From Gammaproteobacteria bacterium (GTDB lineage: Bacteria > Pseudomonadota > Gammaproteobacteria > Steroidobacterales > Woeseiaceae), in contig JAOTYE010000008.1 in the NCBI GenBank assembly GCA_029862045.1, positions 96,756 to 160,755 on the forward strand: a DNA stretch of 64,000 bases, given 5' to 3'. The notes under the pieces are model-generated. The model ran no database searches and was not told the DNA's origin. It saw only the letters and a list, made by a program, of their open reading frames with translations. Positions 46,948 through 53,928 of this stretch are shown in pieces (position 1 is the first letter of the stretch; each line of letters opens with the position of its first letter). Position numbers and translations under genes: made by a program.

Positions 46948-47753
46948 GGTCGTTCCATTCCGCCTGGGGTGGCGACGAAGATCGCCTTGTAGTGCATGTG
47001 GCCGGCATCATAGAGGCGATCCAGGTACGCGCCGCCGGCAAATGCAGCGGCCACTCGTGGATCCACGACCCGCCCCAGGAAGCGTCTGAGGCCTGACGCG
47101 ATACGTCGCCTCGCCCGAGTCAGGGGGCCGGCTGTTCTCACATACCGGTCCAGATCAACCACGCGAGTTGCTGTCGCGTTAGATCCGGCAATGTAGTCTG
47201 CTTCGCTGAAAAGCCGCGCCAGCCCCCAGTTGGCGATGAGTTCGGCCGCATCCGTATTGTCGTGGGCGCCCGAATAGCAATCTTCAACGATGACGAGTTG
47301 ACCGCCTTGTCGCAGCGCGGCGGCCATGGTCTCGAGCGTTGTTGGCAGGTCTTCGCTGTGTTTCAGCGATTCAACGGCGACGATCAGGTCGTAACTATTC
47401 GCCGGCAACGCCTCGAAATCTGCCAGCTCAAACGCCACCCGCGTGCGCGCCGGCGAATTCACCGCCGATCGTCTTGCGGTCGCGATCTCAGCCGGGCTGA
47501 TGCTGATTCCTCGAACGCGCCCGCTGCATTGCTCAGCCATCCTGATCGTACCGAATCCGACACCGCAGCCCGCGTCGAGAATCGTGCCGTCGTCGGGCAG
47601 TCCGACCTCGGCAATGATCCAGTCATAGACGTCGTGAATCGAGGCATCGTCAAAAACCAGCCGCTTGTGTACCGGGTAACTGTTGCCTTTGCGATAGCGC
47701 GACTCAAATGTATGCAGCGCGTCGTAGAGGCCGGCAGCAGAACGATGACTCAA
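46944..47753 (-). CDS. Class I SAM methyltransferase A of the pterin-type cluster
   Basis: A 269-residue methyltransferase. I choose TTG at 47753, which overlaps the upstream TGA (TTGA) and gives a normal-length protein; the longer ORF covers coding sequence of the previous gene. Motif I is ILDAGCGVGFGTIRM near 57-71. GISISPAEIATAR follows, DLIVAVESLKHSED is the motif IV region and ALRQGGQLVIVED is motif V. This resembles the UbiE/cyclopropane/sterol methyltransferase style. Substrate unknown. Confidence 0.78.
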   Translation of the reverse strand: MSHRSAAGLYDALHTFESRYRKGNSYPVHKRLVFDDASIHDVYDWIIAEVGLPDDGTILDAGCGVGFGTIRMAEQCSGRVRGISISPAEIATARRSAVNSPARTRVAFELADFEALPANSYDLIVAVESLKHSEDLPTTLETMAAALRQGGQLVIVEDCYSGAHDNTDAAELIANWGLARLFSEADYIAGSNATATRVVDLDRYVRTAGPLTRARRRIASGLRRFLGRVVDPRVAAAFAGGAYLDRLYDAGHMHYKAIFVATPGGMERP

Positions 47754-48454
47754 CGGTCTTTCTCGAGCAGGAACAGGAATTCGTTGGCGCGATCGAGGCG
47801 CGCGGCAATCGGTCGATTGAAGTCGACAGGGCGCAGGAACAGCGACTTCCACTGCGCGCGCACATGCAGCGGATACTGATCCGGCAATACCGATTGCACC
47901 GCAAAGCCATTTGACTCCAGCAATTGCGTCCAGCCCTCGAGCGTGTTGGCACCGGCATTACCCTTGTTGCGCGCGAACGGCGGCATGGATTTTAGCTTCC
48001 AGCTGAACGTTTGCGAATTCCTCACGAGAATGCAGAATCGTGCGTTCGCATTACCGACTCTCCGCATTTCAGCGAGCGCCGTTTCAGTGTTGAGCACACG
48101 CTCGAGCGAGCCAATGCAGGTCACAAGATCGAAACTCGCATCGGCGTACGGTAATTGCTCCGCATTGCCGTGCTCGATCGTCGCTTCGGCAACGTTTTGC
48201 CTGGCAGCAGCGACCGCAACATTCGAGATGTCGATGCCGAACATTTTCACACCATAGGGACGCGCTGCTTCGAGCAATCGGCCGAGTCCGCACGCGACGT
48301 CGAGCAGACGCTGTCCCGGCTGTGCCTGCAGCAGTTCGAGATAGATTGTGTACGCGCGCGTCGGCCGCAGGTAGCGATCGCCCTTCTGTGCGTAGGCGGC
48401 GTTAAACCAGTCAACGATGGCCTTCTGCCTTGCTGCTGCGCCGGTATTTACCAC
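47750..48454 (-). CDS. Class I SAM methyltransferase B of the pterin-type cluster
   Basis: A 234-residue methyltransferase starting at GTG 48454, seven bases inside the end of the preceding gene. LLDVACGLGRLLEAARP near 49-65 is motif I, MFGIDISNVAVAAAR follows, and FDLVTCIGSLERVLNTE is motif IV. It looks like the Methyltransf_11/UbiE type. It has little obvious similarity to its downstream neighbour beyond the fold, so the two probably modify different positions. Confidence 0.78.
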   Translation of the reverse strand: MVNTGAAARQKAIVDWFNAAYAQKGDRYLRPTRAYTIYLELLQAQPGQRLLDVACGLGRLLEAARPYGVKMFGIDISNVAVAAARQNVAEATIEHGNAEQLPYADASFDLVTCIGSLERVLNTETALAEMRRVGNANARFCILVRNSQTFSWKLKSMPPFARNKGNAGANTLEGWTQLLESNGFAVQSVLPDQYPLHVRAQWKSLFLRPVDFNRPIAARLDRANEFLFLLEKDR

Positions 48455-49080
48455 AGGTACCGGCCCGTAAGTCTGCGATATTCATCGTAGTGCTCGCCGA
48501 ACTTGCGCGAGAGAAAATCTTCCTCCATCCGTATTTTGAAGTCCATGTAGGCGATATACACAACAATGCCGACTGCCATCGTCAGCGAGGGCATCATCAG
48601 CCATATGCCCGCCACAAAAAGGTACATGCCTACGAGCCCCGGGTTGCGCGTCCATTTATAAAGACCGGTCGTGTGCAGGAAAAATGACTCGCCGAGCTGG
48701 CGATTATTGATCCTGATCGAAGAGGTCGCGGACAGCGTGACGATGCGCCCGACGACCAGGGTTGCGGCGCCGGCTGTCTGCAAGCTGTCCACTGGAATGA
48801 AGAGGTAGTCGCCCAACGGATCAGTACCCTGCACGACGACAACAAGGGGATACGCAAACAAGGCATAGATAACGCCGATTGGCGCGACGAACAGCAATAT
48901 TTTGGTAGTCCGGGAGTAACGGAACAATGCCGCGTAGCGCTCTGAATATCCTGCATCGGTGTGCGATCCGGTCGACAGTATCTGCAGCGTCGATGCAACG
49001 CTCGGCACGTGCAGGAAAATGAGCTCTCCGACGAGCGTCAGGTAGGCGGCCAGCAGGAGCGCTGTATGCGCGGTGTTCAT
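48448..49080 (-). CDS. ICMT/PEMT-like membrane methyltransferase
   Basis: A 210-residue membrane protein with about five hydrophobic segments. The C-terminal signature HTTGLYKWTRNPGLVGMYL near 137-155 and RMEEDFLSRKFGEHYDEYRR near 182-201 defines the isoprenylcysteine carboxyl methyltransferase/phospholipid methyltransferase group. Such enzymes methylate lipid-attached carboxyl, thiol or amine groups at the membrane. Its start overlaps the glycosyltransferase stop (ATGA). In this cluster a membrane-bound substrate is suggested. Confidence 0.82.
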   Translation of the reverse strand: MNTAHTALLLAAYLTLVGELIFLHVPSVASTLQILSTGSHTDAGYSERYAALFRYSRTTKILLFVAPIGVIYALFAYPLVVVVQGTDPLGDYLFIPVDSLQTAGAATLVVGRIVTLSATSSIRINNRQLGESFFLHTTGLYKWTRNPGLVGMYLFVAGIWLMMPSLTMAVGIVVYIAYMDFKIRMEEDFLSRKFGEHYDEYRRLTGRYLW

Positions 49081-50048
49081 GTCGCATCGCTCAGGTAGCC
49101 GAGGAAGTCTTCGCCGACCTCGTCCCAGGTTCGACTGGTCCAGTCGTCGTGTCGACGCAGTCGCGCGTAGGCAGCTTTGTCTGTAATCAGTGCGGTGAGT
49201 GCTGCGGTCGATTCGGCTGCATCGTCAAAGTACTGGACGAGGCCCGACTGCTCAAAGCTCTGCCAATTGCCGGTCCGTGACGACAAGGTGGGAAGCCCGC
49301 CTGCAATGGCTTCGGCAGTCACCATCGACCAGGTTTCGTGCGCGGAAAATTGCAGCAACAGGTCCGCGTCAAGCATCGCCTGTTGCACTGCCTCGTGAGC
49401 GATCGCCTCCCCGACATGTACGCGATCCTCGAAGTCATTGCTGATGACTCGTTGTCGGATCACTGCGAAAAACCCGGGATCGAGATCCGTATTGCCATGC
49501 AGGCGCAGCGACCAGGGCAGGTGTGCCAGGGCTGCGAGAGTCTCCAGCAGCTCTACATGACCCTTGCCCGGCAGGTAGTTGGCAATGCACAGCAGGTTCC
49601 TGGCTGTCACAGAGTACTCCGCGCGGCACTGCCAGTTTGCTGCGACGCCTGGCTCTATAAGCACGACCTCGCTCGCATCATCCGGGCACACGGTGCCAAT
49701 TGACCTGCGCGTGAGGGCGCCGGACGCAACGACCCTGAAGCGCGTAAACAACGTGGTGTAGTCATCAGTCGAACCCCGGGCTGCGGATCCGCAGATTTGC
49801 GGCGGCAGCATATGCATAAGCAGGATCGACCGCGCCGGCAAATGAGTGAGTTGCTGCAGCTGCTCCGCAACAATCAGGCTATCGACAATGGCGAGGTCAC
49901 CGGCTGCGTGTCCGGCGACATCTGCCGGGTCCGAATGATAAGCAACGGCAACGCCGTGATCATGCAGGTACTCGATCACCCTGCGATTGTAGATAAAGCC
50001 GCCCGAAACCTGGTCGATCGGACCCCTGCTATAGAACTGGACTCTCAT
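49077..50048 (-). CDS. GT4-like glycosyltransferase of the pterin-type cluster
   Basis: A 323-residue GT-B glycosyltransferase. The acceptor half has VSGGFIYNRRVIEYL near 13-27, and the donor half has LLCIANYLPGKGHVELLETL near 150-169 and DLLLQFSAHETWSMVTAEAIAGGLP near 232-256, the E(x7)E donor motif region. Its 5' end overlaps the CDP-alcohol phosphatidyltransferase gene by 20 bases. It could glycosylate a lipid or pterin product (glycosylated pterins are known in bacteria); this is inference. Confidence 0.8.
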   Translation of the reverse strand: MRVQFYSRGPIDQVSGGFIYNRRVIEYLHDHGVAVAYHSDPADVAGHAAGDLAIVDSLIVAEQLQQLTHLPARSILLMHMLPPQICGSAARGSTDDYTTLFTRFRVVASGALTRRSIGTVCPDDASEVVLIEPGVAANWQCRAEYSVTARNLLCIANYLPGKGHVELLETLAALAHLPWSLRLHGNTDLDPGFFAVIRQRVISNDFEDRVHVGEAIAHEAVQQAMLDADLLLQFSAHETWSMVTAEAIAGGLPTLSSRTGNWQSFEQSGLVQYFDDAAESTAALTALITDKAAYARLRRHDDWTSRTWDEVGEDFLGYLSDAT

Positions 50049-50736
50049 ACCGGTGTCGCACCAGGCGCCAAAAGGAAACCAGGAACGATAATGTCACGAT
50101 CGCCGTCGATATAACCAGTACGCCGACGCGGTAATCCTGTGGCACTGCAATGGCAATCAACAACAAAACGAAATTGACGCCGGCCAGGAACGCGGCGAGC
50201 GATTGCCGTTGTCCCGCTATTGACGGATTGCCCATAGCCCAGGCAACGAGTCGATACGCATAGGGCAATAGCCCCGGCACCAGAATCCACGCTGCGATAC
50301 CGGTTGCGATGTTGAAGTAAAGGCAGGCGACGAGCACGTAAATGGCATCTACTTCCCGATCAAAGATCATGCCGAATTGCGTTGCCTGGTTGAGTCGCCG
50401 CGCGATAAAGCCGTCAATCACATCGAGCAGGACGTTGCCCGAAAACAGGACGAGCAGCCAGCGTGAATCAATGTCGCCGATGCGCCACGCCGCATAGCAC
50501 AGCAACAACAAACGCAGCAACGTGAGCTGGTGCGCGTAGCGACCGGTCGCCCTGCGCTTCGACGCAGCCTGTCCGCGCCGGATCAGCAGGTAGGCAAAGG
50601 AGGCGAGTGCCGCGGCCGCAACGGGAATAGTCGAATCGAGCAGGAAGACCACGACTGTCGCGGCCAGCATGACGACGGCATGGACGTTGATCCAGGTGTC
50701 GATCGAGGCAGCGCTGTCGTCGGCAGCCGAAAGCAT
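50029..50736 (-). CDS. CDP-alcohol phosphatidyltransferase
   Basis: A 235-residue inner-membrane enzyme, first gene of the nine-gene cluster. The complete family signature D-x2-DG-x2-AR-x8-G-x3-D-x3-D is present around residues 100-125 (DVIDGFIARR, then GMIFDREVD). Five or six hydrophobic segments surround it. Such enzymes displace CMP from a CDP-linked lipid or alcohol with a second alcohol. Its start is 14 bases downstream of a truncated gene relic that shares sequence with the DUF2306-like gene region. The acceptor is unknown. Confidence 0.85.
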   Translation of the reverse strand: MLSAADDSAASIDTWINVHAVVMLAATVVVFLLDSTIPVAAAALASFAYLLIRRGQAASKRRATGRYAHQLTLLRLLLLCYAAWRIGDIDSRWLLVLFSGNVLLDVIDGFIARRLNQATQFGMIFDREVDAIYVLVACLYFNIATGIAAWILVPGLLPYAYRLVAWAMGNPSIAGQRQSLAAFLAGVNFVLLLIAIAVPQDYRVGVLVISTAIVTLSFLVSFWRLVRHRYESPVL

Positions 50737-50749
50737 GCCTGACTATAAG

Positions 50750-50860
50750 CTATCCATGCGTTGGTTGCCGATGGCGTTTTCTACGTTCAGGCCTGTTCAA
50801 GGTATTACTGCCGTCGCCCGAGGCGGTGTGAAACCAACCTGGTGGGATAATCTCAGGCAT
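50750..50860 (-). pseudogene. Truncated 5' copy of the DUF2306-like gene
   Basis: ATG at 50860 starts MPEIIPPGWFHTA, the same first 13 residues as the DUF2306-like protein except Leu7 to Pro. It then departs into unrelated sequence and stops at 50750. It is a 36-codon relic directly ahead of the phosphatidyltransferase gene in the same orientation. Confidence 0.75.
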
Positions 50861-50915
50861 GCAGGGTTCTCAGATCGATCGTTGGAGCAATCCTATCACG
50901 ACGTTGACGGTTCGA
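50822..50915. repeat. 94-bp dispersed repeat, copy 2
   Basis: Matches 37677-37770 with 87 identical bases of 94, no gaps. It ends abruptly at both sides. Lying upstream of the nine-gene minus-strand cluster, it may have brought in that cluster's promoter or leader. Confidence 0.95.
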
Positions 50916-51003
50916 GCCGGGGCATCCGTTGCCTAATCGGCACGACTGTGCCTAACTAAGCACGACTCACTCACGGAATACTGACACAACGTATTCACCA
51001 TCG

Positions 51004-51726
51004 ATGACGATCGAATCCGTCCAGTACACCTTGCAAGACCACGTTGCCACCATTCGCATAGACGATGGCAAACGTAACGCGCTATCGCCGCAGGTACTTC
51101 GCGAGATCAATCAAGCGCTTGATCAGGCCGAATCCGATCGTGCGATCGTGATCATGACCGGTCGGGAAGCCGTCTTCTCGGCGGGCTTCGATCTCCGCGT
51201 GATGAAGCGCGGCGGTATCAATGCGCTGCGCATGCTGCGCGCGGGCTACGCCCTGACCGCCCGTTTGATGGCCTATCCCTACCCGGTCATCGCCGCCTGC
51301 AACGGTCACGCGCTGGCGATGGGCGTCTTTCTGATGCTGTCGGCTGACTATGTGATCGGTAGCCGCGGCGATTTCAAAATCGCGGCCAACGAAGTAGCCA
51401 TCGGACTGACCATGCCGCGCGTTGCCGCGGCCATGTTACGCCATCGGCTCAATCCGGCTGCCTTTCAGCGCGCGGTAACCCTGTCGGATTACTTCGACGC
51501 GGAATCCGCATTGCGCGCCGGGTTCTTCGACGAGCTGGTCGATCCGATCGATCTGATACCTCACGCCGAGACTCGTGCAGAGGAATTGCGCGAGCTTGAC
51601 CAGCGGGCGCACACGGCCTCCAAACGCAGAATCCGCGCCGCACTCATTCGGAAAATCCGGTTTAGCATCCCGCTGGATCTGCTGGATGCCGCACTGATGG
51701 GCTTGCGACGCGCGCGGGCGCGTTAA
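51004..51726 (+). CDS. Enoyl-CoA hydratase/isomerase (crotonase) family protein
   Basis: A 240-residue crotonase-fold protein. VATIRIDDGKRNALSP near 13-28 and REAVFSAGFDLRVMK near 54-68 form the CoA pocket and first oxyanion strand; the second is ACNGHALAMGVFLMLSADYVIG near 98-119. One catalytic Glu position is not in the usual place (KIAANEVAIGLTMPR near 126-140), so isomerase, hydratase and hydrolase remain possible. Probably a single gene. Confidence 0.88.
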   Translation: MTIESVQYTLQDHVATIRIDDGKRNALSPQVLREINQALDQAESDRAIVIMTGREAVFSAGFDLRVMKRGGINALRMLRAGYALTARLMAYPYPVIAACNGHALAMGVFLMLSADYVIGSRGDFKIAANEVAIGLTMPRVAAAMLRHRLNPAAFQRAVTLSDYFDAESALRAGFFDELVDPIDLIPHAETRAEELRELDQRAHTASKRRIRAALIRKIRFSIPLDLLDAALMGLRRARAR

Positions 51727-51815
51727 CGCACTGCTGCACCGGGCACTCTTTGTTAAGCAATTGGCAAAACCGCGGCGCGCGGCGCGCGGCCAATCTTTAA
51801 TCGACAGGCGAAAAA

Positions 51816-51840
51816 AGGCCCGCAGAATGTGCGGGCCTTA
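51816..51840 (-). terminator. Rho-independent terminator of the small membrane-protein gene
   Basis: AAGGCCCGCA and TGCGGGCCTT pair perfectly around GAATG. Read on the minus strand the stem is followed by TTTTTT, so it ends a leftward transcript, that of the 44-residue protein at 51894-52028. It is also 90 bases after the plus-strand crotonase stop, but lacks a T-run on that strand. Confidence 0.85.
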
Positions 51841-51893
51841 GGTGTGGTCAGCGAGTATATGCCGCTGATGAATCAGCGACCTCGATGACCAGC

Positions 51894-52028
51894 TCATGCG
51901 TAAGCAACAACGCCGATCATGGACGTAGCGATTGCCACTATCCAGGATACGCCGTAGCGGATTAGCTTCCGATCAAGTTGCGGTACGTAGTGCATTGTCA
52001 TCATGCTTTGTATTGTCATGAATGGCAT
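51894..52028 (-). CDS. Small single-pass membrane protein, 44 residues
   Basis: Too short for ordinary gene callers. ATG at 52028 is preceded by a strong SD, GGAGG, with a six-base spacer. The 44 codons read MPFMTIQSMM, a polar basic middle with two Arg and one Lys, then a hydrophobic segment YGVSWIVAIATSMIGVVAYA ending at the TGA. It is closed by a good terminator 54 bases later. The terminal helix suggests an inner-membrane small protein. I know no homologue. A perfect CRP-type palindrome lies 190 bases upstream, so cAMP/CRP control is possible. Confidence 0.6.
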   Translation of the reverse strand: MPFMTIQSMMTMHYVPQLDRKLIRYGVSWIVAIATSMIGVVAYA

Positions 52029-52057
52029 TTTGGGCCTCCAAGCGATTATAGAACTAA

Positions 52058-52069
52058 CGTCAATTGACG
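52058..52069. promoter_or_regulatory. 12-bp palindrome upstream of the small membrane-protein gene
   Basis: CGTCAATTGACG is a perfect palindrome 30 bases upstream of the small gene. A TATAAT lies at 52050-52045 on the minus strand, but it would start the transcript at the SD itself. The palindrome may be an operator. Confidence 0.3.
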
Positions 52070-52218
52070 AACTTCATGTGCCGTTCGTCAGGAGCAACGA
52101 TACTTGACCGATACCTGTCGGCAATCGCAAAGAACTCATCCGTGAGATGAAAAAAACTCACTACCGAGCGTTGGCAGGGCCTGCAGAGCGAAGTTGGCGG
52201 GATTTCACTTGTTTTGGT

Positions 52219-52234
52219 TGTGACGCAGGTCACA
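52219..52234. promoter_or_regulatory. CRP/FNR-family binding-site candidate
   Basis: TGTGACGCAGGTCACA fits TGTGA-N6-TCACA perfectly. It lies in the 447-base gap upstream of the 44-residue membrane-protein gene on the minus strand. A CRP homologue (CRP/Vfr/Clp) is the expected binder. Confidence 0.55.
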
Positions 52235-52318
52235 CTCTACCGCCGCGCAAGCTGTCGTGTCATAGAGAGGTCGCGTTCATTGCGCGACGGCCTGTTGGGC
52301 GCGCGTGATTAGAAGACA

Positions 52319-52406
52319 ATGGATCTTACAAAGCTGATTAAAGCGATACCAAAAGGCTGAGTAGCGCCTGCACATCGAGGGCGCGCTCGATACGGGGCTC
52401 GCACAA
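52319..52406 (+). pseudogene. Degraded N-terminal relic of an adenine/adenosine deaminase
   Basis: ATG 52319 reads MDLTKLIKAIPK. After a one-base shift it continues Ala-Glu, a stop at 52362, then LHIEGALD. This is the metal-binding N-terminus ([11 protein letters not shown]) of the family that is intact at 14132. A further stop follows at 52404. Only the first 30 or so codons survive. Nucleotide similarity to the intact gene is low, so it is an old relic of a separate paralogue, not a recent copy. Confidence 0.7.
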
Positions 52407-52475
52407 TGAAGAAGATATTCCAGCTCTTTTATCGTACAGGGTCCGGACTGACGCCAGAACCCATTGGCACCGGTA

Positions 52476-53138
52476 TCAGGCCATTTGTCTTCGCGGCGCC
52501 ACGTCTGCCACTGTGCCCCGGCGCTTCCACATTGCGACGAATGCAGCGCCCGCATCAGTCAGTCGATAATTATCGAAGCCATCCGTCGAGCCGATGACGT
52601 GGTCGAGCATCTTGTTCCTGCTAAGCTTGTCGAGGCTGCACTGAATCTGCGACGGGCGCATCGTAAATTCGTCCGCGAGCTCCGGAGCCGAGAGGGCGAA
52701 ACCAGGGCCTCGCGCCGATGCGGAGCGCAACACGGCCAGGTCAAGATCATCGAATTCCACCATGGGAATCGGAGACAGCTCGGCCGGTTTGCGCTGCGGC
52801 AGCAGTTCGCGCACTTTCAAAATCAGTTTCGTCTTGAAACTGCACACTGCCGTGTAAATTCGAAAATAGAAGACCCTGATTGTTGTGCCAGCGATCCTCG
52901 CCGTGCTGCGGAGCAGCCGCAGAAACATCCACAGGGCTACAAACAAAAGAATCCACGACAGCGAGGATAGAACGACGGGCAGCTTGGTACCTGCCATCTC
53001 ACCGGCGATACCGAAGCGCTCCGCAGAAACCGGCGCAATCGCGACAAACCGCGATAGCAAAAACTCACCCGGCAACATAAACGCTTGGTACACCGCGTCA
53101 CCGATATTATTGAGAATAGTCAACAAGTGTTCAGCCAT
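52476..53138 (-). CDS. Membrane-anchored winged-helix protein
   Basis: A 220-residue protein. A hydrophobic segment at about 53-72 (LPVVLSSLSWILLFVALWMF) sits after an amphipathic N-terminus. The C-terminal 95 residues form a winged-helix-like domain: LDLAVLRSASARG, ELADEFTMRPSQIQCSLDKLSRN, then a YRLTDAGAAFVA wing. This is a MarR/PadR-like arrangement tethered to the membrane. It may be a one-component membrane regulator. It is divergent from the gliding-machinery-like operon across 256 bases and is a possible regulator of it (inference). Confidence 0.65.
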   Translation of the reverse strand: MAEHLLTILNNIGDAVYQAFMLPGEFLLSRFVAIAPVSAERFGIAGEMAGTKLPVVLSSLSWILLFVALWMFLRLLRSTARIAGTTIRVFYFRIYTAVCSFKTKLILKVRELLPQRKPAELSPIPMVEFDDLDLAVLRSASARGPGFALSAPELADEFTMRPSQIQCSLDKLSRNKMLDHVIGSTDGFDNYRLTDAGAAFVAMWKRRGTVADVAPRRQMA

Positions 53139-53179
53139 GCCGTTCGGCTAACACTATGGTGCGGATTACGGCACTGATC

Positions 53180-53195
53180 CGTGACACACATCACA
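53180..53195. promoter_or_regulatory. CRP-like site upstream of the TPR/Exb operon
   Basis: CGTGACACACATCACA matches the CRP consensus except for the first base. It lies 200 bases before the first gene of the TPR/Exb operon and 42 bases before the divergent winged-helix gene. Confidence 0.45.
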
Positions 53196-53394
53196 TTCTG
53201 CCGATTCACCGTTTTGCGTGGCTGAAAACGGGATATTGGCCGTATTCAAGTGGCAGCGGCAGCAATTTGAGGCGCAGTTCACAGATAAAGTCCTTTATTT
53301 CCTCAACACTAGCGCTTGCCTGCGACCGTAATGTCATGCGGTGCGCTGTTGGCAGTTACATATGGAATATGTAAACAATAAAAGGATTTTTGAG

Positions 53395-53925
53395 ATGTCG
53401 AGACTCACCCGCATTTCAATGCTGGTACTGCTGGTCTGCAGTCCGATAGCTATTGGTGGCGCACAGGAGCTGTCCGGAGACGACATCCGGAGTCTGGACG
53501 GTCAGGTTCAGGAGATTAAATCCGACGTACTGAATATTGCCTCGGAACTTAGCAATCTCGAAGAACGCCTGCTCTATCCCTCCAATACGCAGATCGCCGT
53601 TTTCGTGTCAGTCGCGGAAAGCGAGAAATTCCGACTCGACTCTGTGCAAATCGAGATCAATGGCGAGCTGGCTACGCACCACATTTACAGCTTCCAGGAA
53701 CTAGAGGCGCTGCAAAAAGGTGGCGTGCAACGCATATACACCGGCAATATCGTTACCGGCGACCATGAACTCCGCGTCACGATGTTGGGCAAACTGGAGA
53801 ACGGCAAGGATTTCAACGCATCAGATAGTTTCGGATTTGCCAAAGGCGTCAAACCCAAAGCACTCGGAATCACCCTGGCCGGGCCCGAGTTCGGAGCGAG
53901 CGGGATCCAGGTCGGAGACTGGTAG
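53395..53925 (+). CDS. Exported protein of the TPR/Exb envelope machine
   Basis: A 176-residue exported protein, first gene of the operon. I start at ATG 53395, with AAAGGA eight bases upstream. The signal peptide covers about 1-23 (ending IGGAQ). Residues 30-55 are predicted coiled coil (QVQEIKSDVLNIASELSNLEERL). The rest is beta-like (AVFVSVAESEKFRLDSVQIEI, GDHELRVTMLG), resembling a carbohydrate-binding or Ig-like sandwich. No family recognised. Three bases separate it from the next gene, so it is likely part of the same complex. Confidence 0.75.
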   Translation: MSRLTRISMLVLLVCSPIAIGGAQELSGDDIRSLDGQVQEIKSDVLNIASELSNLEERLLYPSNTQIAVFVSVAESEKFRLDSVQIEINGELATHHIYSFQELEALQKGGVQRIYTGNIVTGDHELRVTMLGKLENGKDFNASDSFGFAKGVKPKALGITLAGPEFGASGIQVGDW

Positions 53926-53928
53926 ATT

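Noticed and set aside
52045..52050. Perfect TATAAT on the minus strand before the 44-residue gene
   Set aside because: A transcript starting there would begin at or inside the SD sequence, and there is no -35 at the right distance; not reported as the promoter.
52277..52555. 92-residue minus-strand frame
   Set aside because: It overlaps the end of the winged-helix gene in another frame and the deaminase relic; composition (Cys, Trp, Ser-rich) looks random and there is no RBS.
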